From: Prochlorococcus sp. MIT 1341 | Lineage (GTDB): Bacteria > Cyanobacteriota > Cyanobacteriia > PCC-6307 > Cyanobiaceae | Length of the DNA: 64,000 nucleotides | Assembly (NCBI RefSeq): GCF_034092415.1 | Contig: NZ_CP139304.1 | Coordinates: 434,001-498,000 of the forward strand | Reading direction: 5' to 3' | In this document: positions 25,514 to 35,718 of the stretch, in pieces | Position numbering within the stretch: the first letter of the stretch is position 1 | Layout of the letters: the number at the start of each line of letters is the position of its first letter | Notes under the pieces: model-generated | Told to the model about the DNA's origin: nothing | Databases searched by the model: none | What the model saw: the letters and a program-made list of their open reading frames with translations, nothing else | Program-made: the position numbers and the translations under genes

Positions 25514-26677
25514 TTACTTTCCCATCCCTAATTGCTGTGCCTTTTGGTACACCTTCCCTTCTGTAAGAAGAGAAGGTGCTACAACCACTTCTACGTTCTG
25601 CATCTCCTTAAGAGTTCTTGCCCCAAGAGTCCCCATCGAAGTCTTCAAAGCACCTAATAAATTATGGGTGCCATCATCAAGCAAAGCTGGTCCACGAAGA
25701 ATACGCTCAAGGTTTCCTGTTGTACCCACGTTTATTCGAGTTCCTCTTGGCAATACTGGACTAGGCGTTGCCATTCCCCAGTGAAAACCTCGGCCAGGGG
25801 CCTCCTCCGCTCTAGCAATAGGAGATCCAATCATGACAGCATCAGCGCCACAAGCAATACATTTACAGATATCCCCGCCTGTCACAATTCCACCATCAGC
25901 TATCACAGGAACATACCTGCCTGTCTTTTTTTCATAATCAGAACGAGCAGCTGCACAATCTGCTACAGCCGTAGCCTGAGGGATCCCTACACCTAGAACA
26001 CCTCTAGAAGTGCAAGCAGCACCAGGGCCAATGCCTACCATTACACCCGCAGCTCCTGCATCCATAAGCTGCAAGGCCACTTCATAAGTAACGCAATTTC
26101 CTATTACAACAGGTATTCCCATCTCTAAGCATAGTTTTTTAAGATCAAGGATTTCTCGACCTTTTGGACCTATATGTTCAGTTGATACAACCGTTGCTTG
26201 AACAAAGAAAATATCAGCGCCTGCTTTAGAGATAATCTCGCCAAATTTAATTGCAGCTGCAGGGGTACCACTAACAGCTGCGATGCCTCCCTTTGCCTTA
26301 ATTTCAACTATACGCGTGCGAATTAATTCCTTCTGTATGGGTTCGCTATAAATTTTTTGCATCAACTGAACAAAATCGTTCTTCCCTACTGATGAAATCT
26401 CTTCCAATACAGATGAAGTGTTGGCATACCGAGTCTGTATACCTTCTAAATTCAAGACCCCTAGAGCCCCCAATTTACTTAAAGAAACTGCCATATTTAC
26501 ATCCACAACTCCATCCATAGCGCTTGCAATAATTGGGATCTCACGTTCAATCCCTCCAATGGTCCAGTTAGTTTTAGTGACTTCGGGGTCAACAGTCCGA
26601 CTCCCTGGCACTAATGCGATTTCATCAATTCCATAGGCACGACGAACGACCTTGGAGCGCCCGAGCTGAATATTCAC
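25514..26677 (-). CDS. guaB3: GuaB3-type IMP dehydrogenase without CBS domains
   Basis: A 387-residue TIM-barrel protein from the GTG at 26677, chosen because GAGG lies five bases upstream and the length equals the family norm. LGRSKVVRRAYGIDEIALVP opens the protein, and the catalytic loop GPGAACTSRGVLGVGIPQAT carries the thioimidate Cys. Barrel phosphate-binding residues lie in VIADGGIVTGGD. The CBS pair of classical IMPDH is absent. GuaB3 enzymes oxidise IMP to XMP in GMP synthesis. It is divergent from gyrA, with about 280 bp between starts. Confidence 0.92.
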   Translation of the reverse strand: MNIQLGRSKVVRRAYGIDEIALVPGSRTVDPEVTKTNWTIGGIEREIPIIASAMDGVVDVNMAVSLSKLGALGVLNLEGIQTRYANTSSVLEEISSVGKNDFVQLMQKIYSEPIQKELIRTRIVEIKAKGGIAAVSGTPAAAIKFGEIISKAGADIFFVQATVVSTEHIGPKGREILDLKKLCLEMGIPVVIGNCVTYEVALQLMDAGAAGVMVGIGPGAACTSRGVLGVGIPQATAVADCAAARSDYEKKTGRYVPVIADGGIVTGGDICKCIACGADAVMIGSPIARAEEAPGRGFHWGMATPSPVLPRGTRINVGTTGNLERILRGPALLDDGTHNLLGALKTSMGTLGARTLKEMQNVEVVVAPSLLTEGKVYQKAQQLGMGK

Positions 26678-26957
26678 CACTGCCTCAATTAAGTTCCGCC
26701 AAAATAACAACTGGAGGGGGAAGAGGACTGGAGATGTGGTGGATCCAGATCAGATTCAAAAAAAACTTTAAGCACACTTTCGCTCTAATCGACTGCAAGG
26801 GAATGAGCCTCACTATCACACCCCAAAAACAAAGCTCAGGATAAGATGATCGCGAAAGGATAAAAAGCTTCAACTACCGGAAGATATAGCTTTTTAGAAG
26901 CTTTTGCGCAACTGAACAGCCGCCGAGATAACCTTATGTCTGGTAAACAGCTTTTAT

Positions 26958-29594
26958 ATGGCTGATCCATTGGGACCAAGTAGCGGCGGTCCCGGAGATT
27001 CCGACGACCGGATCATCCAAACTGACCTACGAAATGAAATGTCGCGCTCCTACCTGGAGTACGCGATGAGTGTGATCGTTGGTAGAGCCCTGCCAGACGC
27101 GAGAGATGGTTTAAAGCCTGTTCACAGGCGAATCCTCTATGCAATGTACGAGTTAGGGCTTACCAGCGATAGGCCTTATCGAAAATGTGCCCGTGTCGTA
27201 GGCGAGGTACTTGGTAAATATCACCCACATGGGGATACAGCTGTATATGACGCCCTTGTGCGAATGGCGCAAGACTTCTCAATGCAGATGCCATTAATTG
27301 ATGGGCATGGAAATTTTGGATCTGTTGACAACGATCCACCTGCAGCAATGAGATATACAGAATCACGCCTAAAGGCGCTTACAACTGACAGTCTTCTAGA
27401 AGATATCGAATCCGAAACAGTAGATTTTGCTGATAACTTTGATGGTTCACAACAAGAACCTACTGTTTTACCGGCAAGAATTCCACAACTGCTTCTAAAT
27501 GGATCATCAGGAATAGCAGTTGGAATGGCAACAAACATTCCTCCCCATAATCTTGGTGAGCTTATTGATGGACTGCAAGCACTAATAAAAAATCCCGAAT
27601 TAGAGGAAAAACAACTTTTAGAAATAATACCTGGACCAGATTTTCCAACAGGGGGACAGATTCTAGGAAGAAGTGGCATTCGCGAAACATATCTTGCAGG
27701 CAGAGGGTCCGTAACAATGCGAGGCGTGGCAAACATAGAAACCATTGAAGCGACTGGTCGGCCAGATCGCGACGCAGTAATCGTTACAGAATTGCCATAC
27801 CAAACAAATAAAGCAGCACTTATAGAAAGAATTGCAGAAATGGTTAACGAAAAAAAACTCGAAGGAATCTCGGATATCCGAGACGAAAGTGACAGGGACG
27901 GCATGAGAATAGTTGTCGAACTTAGAAGAGATGCCTATCCACAAGTAGTTCTGAATAACCTATTCAAACTAACTCCTTTGCAAAGTAACTTTAGTGCGCA
28001 TCTATTGGCTTTAGTAAATGATGAGCCAATTTTGCTTACCCTGCGCAAAATGTTGCAAGTTTTTCTAGACTTTAGAGTTGAAACTGTTGAAAGACGAACT
28101 AAATACCTACTAAGAAGAGCTGAAGAAAGAGATCACATTTTACTTGGATTACTATTAGCACTTAACCAATTAGACCCAATAATTGCACTTATTCGAGCTG
28201 CTTCTGATACTGCAACTGCAAAGAATCAATTACAAGAGCAACATGGCCTAACAGCAATTCAATCAGATGCAATTCTTCAGATGCAGCTTCGTAGGTTAAC
28301 GGCATTAGAAGCTGATAAAATCAGACTGGAACATGAAGACCTGCTGAAAAAAATCACAGACTACAAAGATATTCTGGATCGTCGAGAAAGAGTTTTTGGG
28401 ATCATTCAAGAAGAGCTAACTAAACTTCGTGAAAAGTACTACACGCCAAGAAGAACTGAAATTCTCGATTTAGGGGCTGGCCTTGAGGATATTGATCTTA
28501 TTGCTAATGAGCGTTCTGTAGTTCTTCTTACTGAAACAGGCTATCTAAAACGAATGCCTGTAAGTGAATTTGAATCTACCAGCAGAGGAACAAGAGGAAA
28601 AGCTGGGACAAGGAGTCAAGCTGAAGAAGCAGTAAAACTATTTATCAGTTGCAATGATCATGACACTCTTCTTTTATTTAGCGATAGAGGAGTGGCATAT
28701 GCACTCCCTACTTATCGAGTTCCTCAATGTAGTCGCACTGCAAAAGGCACCCCTGTAGTCCAACTATTGCCAATCCCTAGAGAAGAGGCAATTACGTCTC
28801 TTCTATCTGTTTCATCATTTGAGGAAGACAACTACCTTTTAATGCTTACTCAAGGTGGTTTTATTAAACGAACTCCACTCTCAGCCTTTAGCAAAATCCG
28901 ATCAAATGGACTGATTGCGATTGGTCTTGAAGATGGGGATTCTCTTACTTGGGTCAGGCTTGCTCTTTCTGGGGATAGTGTTCTTATTGGTTCAAAAGCT
29001 GGAATGACTATTCATTTTCGGGTCAGTGATGAAGAGCTCAGACCACTTGGCAGAACTGCTCGTGGAGTAAAAGCCATGAACTTGCGCTTGAATGACTCCT
29101 TAGTAAGCATGGACGTCCTTCCCATAGAATTAGCCGATCAAATTGCTCAGTCACTAGAAGATGATTTAAGCGAGAGCAATGAAAACAATTCTTTGAACGT
29201 TAATGATGGGCCATGGGTTCTAGTTGCTTCTGCCAGTGGTCTTGGGAAAAGAGTTCCCGTAACACAATTTCGACTTCAAAGACGGGCAGGGATGGGGCTA
29301 CGTGCAATAAAGTTCCGCAGGGAGGGAGACGAGCTAGTTGGCCTAAAAGTGTTAGGACCTGGAGAAGAGCTACTGCTGGTTAGTGAACGAGGAGTGATTG
29401 TAAGAACAAGTGCGGATAAAGTTCCTCAACAATCCAGAGCGGCTACAGGGGTTAGGCTCCAAAAGCTGGATCAAGGAGATCGGCTATCAGAAGTAGTTCT
29501 TGTCCCACAGAAAATCGAGGCTGATGAAGACGAGGAAAAAACTGAACAAGACAATGCTCCTCCTTCTCAAGCAGCAGACTCTTCCAAAGACTGA
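26958..29594 (+). CDS. gyrA: DNA gyrase subunit A
   Basis: An 878-residue subunit. The winged-helix breakage domain has [18 protein letters not shown] (43-60), [12 protein letters not shown] (89-100) and the active tyrosine Y133 in AAMRYTES. The C-terminal half holds the beta-pinwheel with repeated RG(V/L)AY-LP and RTS-type blades and ends in an acidic tail. With GyrB it introduces negative supercoils. At the fluoroquinolone-sensitive serine position a Thr (T94) is found. The next gene starts two bases after the stop. Confidence 0.97.
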   Translation: MADPLGPSSGGPGDSDDRIIQTDLRNEMSRSYLEYAMSVIVGRALPDARDGLKPVHRRILYAMYELGLTSDRPYRKCARVVGEVLGKYHPHGDTAVYDALVRMAQDFSMQMPLIDGHGNFGSVDNDPPAAMRYTESRLKALTTDSLLEDIESETVDFADNFDGSQQEPTVLPARIPQLLLNGSSGIAVGMATNIPPHNLGELIDGLQALIKNPELEEKQLLEIIPGPDFPTGGQILGRSGIRETYLAGRGSVTMRGVANIETIEATGRPDRDAVIVTELPYQTNKAALIERIAEMVNEKKLEGISDIRDESDRDGMRIVVELRRDAYPQVVLNNLFKLTPLQSNFSAHLLALVNDEPILLTLRKMLQVFLDFRVETVERRTKYLLRRAEERDHILLGLLLALNQLDPIIALIRAASDTATAKNQLQEQHGLTAIQSDAILQMQLRRLTALEADKIRLEHEDLLKKITDYKDILDRRERVFGIIQEELTKLREKYYTPRRTEILDLGAGLEDIDLIANERSVVLLTETGYLKRMPVSEFESTSRGTRGKAGTRSQAEEAVKLFISCNDHDTLLLFSDRGVAYALPTYRVPQCSRTAKGTPVVQLLPIPREEAITSLLSVSSFEEDNYLLMLTQGGFIKRTPLSAFSKIRSNGLIAIGLEDGDSLTWVRLALSGDSVLIGSKAGMTIHFRVSDEELRPLGRTARGVKAMNLRLNDSLVSMDVLPIELADQIAQSLEDDLSESNENNSLNVNDGPWVLVASASGLGKRVPVTQFRLQRRAGMGLRAIKFRREGDELVGLKVLGPGEELLLVSERGVIVRTSADKVPQQSRAATGVRLQKLDQGDRLSEVVLVPQKIEADEDEEKTEQDNAPPSQAADSSKD

Positions 29595-29596
29595 AA

Positions 29597-30829
29597 TTGA
29601 TCAATTTTTCCGAAGTACTTGTAATGGGAGCTGGGCCTGCGGCCCTTTGTATTGTTGCTGAACTAGTTGAACAAGGACTAAATGTCACCGCTCTTGCATC
29701 ACATACACCAGATAAGCCGTGGCCAAATACCTATGGAATATGGGCAGAGGAAGTTGAATCGCTAGGTTTGGAATCGCTACTAGGACATCGCTGGAGCAAT
29801 ACAGTTAGCTATTTTGGTGACGGTATTGGTAGACAAGGGAAAAATCCAACTATCCATAACTTTGATTATGGACTGTTTGATCAGAACTCGTTGCAACAAT
29901 CACTCCTCAAACGATGCCGAAATCTTAGTTGGAATCTTGAAACAGCTGAAGAAATAAGGGTTTTAGGTACAGAAACTGAGGTCCTATGTAAATCGGGGAA
30001 AAAATATAAGGCAAGACTTGTTATTGATGCAAGTGGACATCGTAGTCGATTTATACGACGTCCTGACCATGGTCCAGTTGCTGAGCAAGCTGCCTATGGA
30101 GTGGTTGGCCGATTCAGCTCTCCACCAGTCAGCAAGGATCAATTTGTATTGATGGATTTCAGACCAAACCACCTAACAGAAAAAGAAAAATGTGAACCAC
30201 CCTCATTTCTTTATGCCATGGATTTTGGAGATGACATTTTCTTTGCCGAAGAAACATCCTTAGCATGTTCACCTCCCTTGTCTTGGAATATTCTTAGAGA
30301 AAGGTTGCAAAGACGTCTTTCATCTAGAGGCATTGAGATAAAGGAGATTCTTCACGAAGAGCATTGTCTTTTTCCAATGAATCTACCCCTCCCTGACAGG
30401 AATCAACCTCTTCTAGCCTTTGGGGGCGCTGCAAGCATGGTCCATCCTGCCTCTGGATACATGGTAGGGGCACTTTTGCGCCGAGCGCCGGCTTTAGGTG
30501 CAGAGCTTGCTTTAGCCATGTCCGTTAAACCTAGTCTTGACTCATCAGCCTTAGCTAAAAAAGGATGGGAAGTCCTATGGTCCCCAGAGCTAGTAAATCG
30601 CCATCGCTTATATCAATTCGGACTTCGTCGTCTTATGAGTTTTAAAGAAGATGAATTAAGAGATTTCTTTGCAACTTTTTTCCGTTTACCCAGAAAAGAT
30701 TGGTCACGTTTTTTGGCAAACACCCTGCCACTTCCTAAGCTTATATTGGTTATGTTGAAACTTTTCTGGATAGCATCATGGCGAGTACGTAGAGGTATGG
30801 TTTTCGGAATACCTAGTTCAAGTAGCTAA
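29597..30829 (+). CDS. crtL: Lycopene beta-cyclase (CrtL type)
   Basis: A 410-residue flavoprotein-fold cyclase. A TTG start two bases after gyrA gives the dinucleotide-binding VLVMGAGPAALCIVAEL at residues 7-23. WPNTYGIWAEEVESLG, the FGGAASMVHPASGYMVGALLRRAP region and a DASGHRSR element fit plant-type CrtL. It forms beta-ionone rings for beta-carotene and zeaxanthin. Prochlorococcus carries two CrtL paralogues; the plain beta/beta-cyclase is likelier here but not proved. The 3' end overlaps the convergent GH57 gene by four bases. Confidence 0.9.
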   Translation: MINFSEVLVMGAGPAALCIVAELVEQGLNVTALASHTPDKPWPNTYGIWAEEVESLGLESLLGHRWSNTVSYFGDGIGRQGKNPTIHNFDYGLFDQNSLQQSLLKRCRNLSWNLETAEEIRVLGTETEVLCKSGKKYKARLVIDASGHRSRFIRRPDHGPVAEQAAYGVVGRFSSPPVSKDQFVLMDFRPNHLTEKEKCEPPSFLYAMDFGDDIFFAEETSLACSPPLSWNILRERLQRRLSSRGIEIKEILHEEHCLFPMNLPLPDRNQPLLAFGGAASMVHPASGYMVGALLRRAPALGAELALAMSVKPSLDSSALAKKGWEVLWSPELVNRHRLYQFGLRRLMSFKEDELRDFFATFFRLPRKDWSRFLANTLPLPKLILVMLKLFWIASWRVRRGMVFGIPSSSS

Positions 30830-32397
30830 TTCCTCATAGGAGTCCAATCTCTTGGATCAACAAATGGGAAAAGACAATCTTCGTTCTCAAATCTTAAAAG
30901 CAAAGAATCCGAGAGATCTTCCTTGTCATTAGCTGCATTAACTAAGCTCCAGAAACGTTGGAGGTGTCTATGGATACGCTCTTTGGCTATTTGAGTAGTG
31001 GTTCCAGCCCTAAGAATAAAGCTCCAATCAGAGGACTGAGCGAGAAGCAATTCTCTGGCTGCCTGCCTCAAAAGACGATCCTTTTCTCCTCCTATACCGT
31101 TGAAACGATCACAACATTCAATCATTGCCTTTCCAGCCTTGCTCCACTCAGGAATAACCCAAGCATTAGTTTCATTAAGCCAATAATGGTGATACCCCCC
31201 TTGTCCCCAACTCGATGGCGATGGATCACTTAACTGTAATCGAGGAGAATTTGAGAGCGAATCCACTAAACGCGTAAAGGAGATGTTTTCTCTTGGGGCT
31301 TGACGAAAAAGTTCAGACAAAAACTCTGGGCCTTCAAACCACCAATGTCCAAAAAGCTCAGCATCAAATGGGGCCACTAACAAAGGGTTAACTACCATAG
31401 ATGTTTTCAATTGCTTCAATTGGCTTTTCCGCCCTTGTAAATAATCTCTTGCATGATCTTTCACAAGAGAACTTGCCAAATCAGGTTCATAAGGAGCCTT
31501 ATTCTCAAGAGGAGTTGAGACTCCAGTAACTCTATAAAGCTTGAGGCCTAAGGGTCTTGGTTCATTAATTCCAATTTCTTGAAGTTTTTCTTTTGGAAAG
31601 TCCCAACCAAGATCTCTATGAAATTCACGATAAGAGGAATCTCCGGGATACCCTTCTCTAGAGGACCAAACAGGGAAAGTGGATTCGGCATCTCTTCCAA
31701 AAAATGCTACCCCTTTAGTGCTACAAATTGGAGCATAAATGCCATAACGAGGTCGAGGGTTGGCATTAAGCAAACCATGACCATCTAAAACTGCATAACG
31801 TAAACCCACCTCATACATCAACTTATCCAAGCCCTCGTAATAAGCACATTCAGGTAGCCATATTCCTAATGGTGGAGAACCTATAAGCCTGCTATGTTCT
31901 CTAACAGCAGTTAATAATTGAGCTCGAACCGCTTCAGGATGCTCCCTCAAGAGAGGAAGATATCCATGAGTGGCAGCGCATGTCAAAAGATCTAAGACTC
32001 CTTCTTTCTGTAAAAACGAAAACCGACTTATCAGGTCTCCATTAATAGATTGCCAATGGAGCAATTGCTTCTTAATCCTCTTAGAAAGGTGATTAGCTGC
32101 GTTGTAAAGCTGTGGGGGCGCCTCCTTTAAAAGGTCAAGTCTAAGTAAAACCCAAGGCTGGAATCTCTCTTGAAGCTCCTTATCAGCTAATAAAGAAAGA
32201 AGTGTGGGCGAAATCCCCAGAGTCATATGAGGGAACTGATCCTCGGCTGCATGAGATTCCTCAAGCAACTCCAATAAAGGCAAATAACACTCAATCAGTG
32301 CTTGAAAATACCAATCAGCTTCTAAAGAAGTTGGATTCTCAGAACGCACATAGGGGAGATGCGCGTGTAAAACAAGAGCTAGTTGTCCTTTGGACAC
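30826..32397 (-). CDS. GH57 1,4-alpha-glucan branching enzyme
   Basis: A 523-residue family 57 protein. The five-motif pattern is visible: LHAHLPYV (10-17), THGYLPLL near 143, GIWLPECAYYEG with nucleophile E183, and APFDAELFGHWWFEG with acid/base D345. A C-terminal DUF1957 helical region follows (WGQGGYHHYWLNETNAWV, then a leucine-rich end). It transfers alpha-glucan chains to make 1,6 branches in glycogen, alongside the usual GH13 GlgB elsewhere in the genome. No partner gene is adjacent. Confidence 0.9.
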   Translation of the reverse strand: MSKGQLALVLHAHLPYVRSENPTSLEADWYFQALIECYLPLLELLEESHAAEDQFPHMTLGISPTLLSLLADKELQERFQPWVLLRLDLLKEAPPQLYNAANHLSKRIKKQLLHWQSINGDLISRFSFLQKEGVLDLLTCAATHGYLPLLREHPEAVRAQLLTAVREHSRLIGSPPLGIWLPECAYYEGLDKLMYEVGLRYAVLDGHGLLNANPRPRYGIYAPICSTKGVAFFGRDAESTFPVWSSREGYPGDSSYREFHRDLGWDFPKEKLQEIGINEPRPLGLKLYRVTGVSTPLENKAPYEPDLASSLVKDHARDYLQGRKSQLKQLKTSMVVNPLLVAPFDAELFGHWWFEGPEFLSELFRQAPRENISFTRLVDSLSNSPRLQLSDPSPSSWGQGGYHHYWLNETNAWVIPEWSKAGKAMIECCDRFNGIGGEKDRLLRQAARELLLAQSSDWSFILRAGTTTQIAKERIHRHLQRFWSLVNAANDKEDLSDSLLLRFENEDCLFPFVDPRDWTPMRN

Positions 32398-32607
32398 ATT
32401 CTGTGCTCCGCTGATTGAATTTAGGATGTCACTAGCCCCATCTAGGTAAAGGTCGTCAAAGAATGATCAAAACGATGCCCATGAACACTCACTGAGGATT
32501 GAGTAAAGAACAGCAATTAAGAATCCAATGTCCCTTAAAAAAATTATTCCTAGCTTAGAATGAAGGTAATTTTCCACATGTCGACTGACACTCTTTAAGG
32601 TGCATGA

Positions 32608-34233
32608 ATGGCAAAGGATCCAGGACGAGTTCTAATTTTTGATACCACCCTCCGGGATGGAGAGCAATCCCCTGGGGCAAGCTTGAATCAGGAAGAAAAA
32701 TTAGCCATAGCTCAACAACTTGCCAGACTGGGCGTTGATGTTATAGAAGCAGGCTTTCCTTTTGCTAGCCAAGGAGACTTTGCTGCAGTAAACCGTATTG
32801 CCGACCAGGTCGGTGGAGGTGAAGGACCCATTATTTGCGGGCTAGCAAGAGCATCCAGCAAAGACATCAAAGCCTGCGCTGAAGCAATTGCTCCAGCACG
32901 CAACAAACGAATTCATACCTTCATTGCTACTAGCGATATTCATCTAGAACACAAACTAAAAAAATCTAGAGATGAAGTTCTTGAAATAGTTCCTGAAATG
33001 GTTTCCTATGCAAAATCTTTTGTAGATGATGTTGAATTCTCCTGTGAAGATGCTGGAAGGAGCGATCCAGAATTCTTATATCAAGTTATAGAAACAGCTA
33101 TCTCTTCAGGCGCAAATACTATCAATATCCCTGACACTGTTGGATATACAACTCCATCAGAATTTGGGGAGTTAATTTCGAATATCAACAAAAAAGTTCC
33201 AAATATTGATGAAGCGATAATTTCTGTACATGGTCACAATGACTTAGGATTAGCAGTCGCAAATTTCCTTGAAGCAGTTAAATGTGGTGCAAGACAACTT
33301 GAATGTACTGTTAATGGGATAGGAGAAAGAGCAGGCAATGCCGCTCTAGAAGAATTGGTAATGGGACTGCATGTTAGACGTCATTATTTCAACCCATTCT
33401 TTGGTAGAGAGTCAAACAGTCCAACTCCATTAACAGCAGTTCGTACTGAAGAAATCACGAAAACCTCACGACTAGTTTCTAATCTCACTGGAATGGTTGT
33501 TCAACCCAACAAGGCCATTGTTGGAGCCAATGCTTTTGCTCATGAGTCAGGTATTCATCAAGATGGTGTACTAAAGAACCGACTTACCTATGAAATAGTT
33601 GATGCGCAAACAGTTGGCTTAACAGATAATCGAATCTCCTTAGGCAAACTAAGCGGCAGAAGTGCAGTAAGAGCAAGACTCGAAGAACTTGGTTATGACC
33701 TTACTCGGGATGACCTAAATGAGGCATTTGCACGTTTCAAAGATCTTGCAGATAGAAAACGAGACATCACTGATAGAGACCTTGAGGCAATTGTTAGTGA
33801 ACAAGTTCAACAACCGGAGGCTCGTTTTCAATTACACTTAGTTCAAGTCAGTTGCGGAAACAGCATAAAGCCCACTGCAACAGTGACTCTCAGCGATCAA
33901 AACGGACCAGAAAGAAGTACTGCTGCTGTAGGCACTGGACCAGTAGATGCTGTATGTCGAGCTCTAAATTCACTGGCTGGTGAACCCAATGAATTGATCG
34001 AATTCTCTGTGAAATCTGTTACCGAAGGAATAGATGCAATGGGTGAAGTAACAATCCGGCTTCGGAGAAATAACAAACTCTACTCAGGGCATTCAGCAGA
34101 TACAGACGTGGTAGTGGCCGCAGCTCAAGCCTTCGTAAATGCACTGAATAGGCTTGTCGCCAAAGAATCATCCCTCGCAATTCATCCTCAAAAAGATGAT
34201 TTAATCTCAGACGAATCTATTTCAGGTATATAG
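32608..34233 (+). CDS. leuA: 2-isopropylmalate synthase
   Basis: A 541-residue enzyme of leucine synthesis condensing 2-oxoisovalerate with acetyl-CoA. [16 protein letters not shown] opens the barrel at residues 11-26, [15 protein letters not shown] carries metal His ligands near 207-221, and [11 protein letters not shown] and [14 protein letters not shown] follow. A LeuA-type allosteric domain occupies roughly residues 380-520. The start ATG follows a second ATG two codons back in another frame; AAGG precedes it. Confidence 0.97.
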   Translation: MAKDPGRVLIFDTTLRDGEQSPGASLNQEEKLAIAQQLARLGVDVIEAGFPFASQGDFAAVNRIADQVGGGEGPIICGLARASSKDIKACAEAIAPARNKRIHTFIATSDIHLEHKLKKSRDEVLEIVPEMVSYAKSFVDDVEFSCEDAGRSDPEFLYQVIETAISSGANTINIPDTVGYTTPSEFGELISNINKKVPNIDEAIISVHGHNDLGLAVANFLEAVKCGARQLECTVNGIGERAGNAALEELVMGLHVRRHYFNPFFGRESNSPTPLTAVRTEEITKTSRLVSNLTGMVVQPNKAIVGANAFAHESGIHQDGVLKNRLTYEIVDAQTVGLTDNRISLGKLSGRSAVRARLEELGYDLTRDDLNEAFARFKDLADRKRDITDRDLEAIVSEQVQQPEARFQLHLVQVSCGNSIKPTATVTLSDQNGPERSTAAVGTGPVDAVCRALNSLAGEPNELIEFSVKSVTEGIDAMGEVTIRLRRNNKLYSGHSADTDVVVAAAQAFVNALNRLVAKESSLAIHPQKDDLISDESISGI

Positions 34234-34421
34234 AAAAAACTTTAGTATAAAACTCGAAAATCTAGAGTATTTCTATAACCTGAAAAAAGAAAAGCGAGCC
34301 ATTACATGAGTAATAATACTCTCAAAGTTGGCTAATATTAAATGGTTAATAAATGCTTGCCTACTTGGCAAGCAGAAGAAGACCATGGGAAAATATTGGA
34401 CAGTTGAGCATGTGCACATAC

Positions 34422-34637
34422 ATGGCCCTGAAAAGCAGTATTTATAGGCTTATTGGCCTAGATGGAAGTCCGCATCCAGTTCTTGATGCTCCATACGAGT
34501 CTCTAGAGGCTGCCATGAGAGCTGCTCAAAATTGGTGCGAAGGACAAGGGCTTCGTCTATCAACAGGTGAAAGAGCATATGGAATTGAAGTAATGACTCA
34601 TTGCGGAGAATGGAGAACAGTACTTTATGCTCAGTAG
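34422..34637 (+). CDS. Conserved small hypothetical protein
   Basis: A 71-residue soluble protein starting at MALKSSIYRLIGLDGSP. I chose this Met because upstream codons of the longer frame (to 34353) read as noise. PHPVLDAPYESLEAAMRAAQ and WCEGQGLRLSTGERAYGIEV look like one small alpha/beta domain. It precedes the thiamine-binding-type gene by 11 bp and may share its transcript. No family recognised. Confidence 0.6.
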   Translation: MALKSSIYRLIGLDGSPHPVLDAPYESLEAAMRAAQNWCEGQGLRLSTGERAYGIEVMTHCGEWRTVLYAQ

Positions 34638-34648
34638 AGACTTCAAAA

Positions 34649-34963
34649 ATGAAATCTCATAGCCAAAAATTATGGGTCAGCATTGACCTCTGCCTAATAC
34701 CAGTAGGGACAGGGGTCTCAATTGCACCTTATATTAAGACTTGCCAAAAGACCATTGAAGAAGCAGGCCTTAACTATGAATTAGGGCCAAATGGAACCGC
34801 TATTGAAGGGAACTGGGAAGAAGTTTTTGATTGTGTGAAGGCATGTCACACAGCTGTTCATAATCTCGGAGCACCTCGTATTTACACAACTCTAAAAGTC
34901 AACACAAGAACAGATAAAAAGCAATCCTTTACTGAAAAAGTTGAAAGTGTAATTCAATTATAA
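34649..34963 (+). CDS. MTH1187/YkoF-like thiamine-binding family protein
   Basis: A 104-residue protein from the ATG at 34649; the longer frame adds 16 unlikely residues. VSIDLCLIPVGTGVSIAPYI and GLNYELGPNGTAIEGNWEEVF match the Thiamine_BP (formerly DUF77) family of small ferredoxin-like domains. APRIYTTLKVNTRTDKKQSF completes the pattern. Members bind thiamine-like ligands or have unknown roles. The two cysteines in VKACHTAV and DLCLIP are not conserved family markers that I know of. Confidence 0.8.
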   Translation: MKSHSQKLWVSIDLCLIPVGTGVSIAPYIKTCQKTIEEAGLNYELGPNGTAIEGNWEEVFDCVKACHTAVHNLGAPRIYTTLKVNTRTDKKQSFTEKVESVIQL

Positions 34964-35121
34964 GAAAAGAATTATCAGCAAAGAGTGTAGAAATTTAATT
35001 TTTGTGGATCAAAAATATTTTTTGGGCTTTCATATGCTTTTTAAGATTCCCTAAATTGTAAGATTATTATTATTGTTGTTCAATAATAAAAGCCTAAAGT
35101 CAAATAAAGCAAAAATCATTC

Positions 35122-35514
35122 ATGAGCAAAATAGTTCGCGGCTACTGGGCAATGACATGGCTTGGGCTTTTTGCCAATATTTCAGCGCTCCCAATCATTG
35201 GAGTAATAGCTTTTGCAGGTCCTCCCTTACAAGCAGCAAACATTAGCCTGGCATTTAGCATCGCTTGGCCTGCCGCAATAGTTGGAATTGTTGCATGCTC
35301 AGGACTCCTAGCTGAACGTCAATGGGGTGTGATTCTTACAATAATTGCACTTTCAATGGCACTTTCAGCCTCATTACCATATGGAATCGTTCGCTTAATA
35401 ATTGTGAATGACTCTCAAACAATTAGTGGTCTATCTTTAGCCATGGCGTTGTTAAATCTATTATCATTAATATACTGGTGCAGGCCTATACATCGCCGTA
35501 CAAGAAGGCTTTAA
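35122..35514 (+). CDS. Conserved four-helix membrane hypothetical protein
   Basis: A 130-residue ATG frame with hydrophobic stretches near residues 10-32, 42-62, 68-88 and 100-118. Short loops and a basic C-terminus (RRTRRL) place the tail in the cytosol. SGLLAERQWGVILTIIALSM is one clear helix-turn-helix pair. No transporter or enzyme signature is seen. Flanked by A+T-rich gaps; probably its own transcript. Confidence 0.65.
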   Translation: MSKIVRGYWAMTWLGLFANISALPIIGVIAFAGPPLQAANISLAFSIAWPAAIVGIVACSGLLAERQWGVILTIIALSMALSASLPYGIVRLIIVNDSQTISGLSLAMALLNLLSLIYWCRPIHRRTRRL

Positions 35515-35650
35515 GAAAAATGCAAACTCTTTTTGAAAAGATAAACTATACCACCTATTAATAGTTAGCAAATTCTACTAATTAAAGTCATATAGTGAAA
35601 AATAAAGATTCACTAAGCATAATTAGTAATATCCAATGTCCATTATCTAA

Positions 35651-35674
35651 CTCATTTCTCATTTCTCATTTCTC
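35651..35674. repeat. Tandem 7-bp repeat CTCATTT x3
   Basis: Three exact copies of CTCATTT plus a partial fourth (CTC) in the gap between two convergent genes. Such a short repeat may vary in copy number. No coding or regulatory role is visible. Confidence 0.8.
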
Positions 35675-35718
35675 TTTTATTTTCGATAATTTTGATAAAG
35701 AATATTTATTCCTTTTAT

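Noticed and set aside
27221-27904. A 227-codon minus-strand frame inside gyrA
   Set aside because: Antisense to the highly conserved gyrA breakage domain; Ser/Pro/Ile-rich composition is typical of a shadow.
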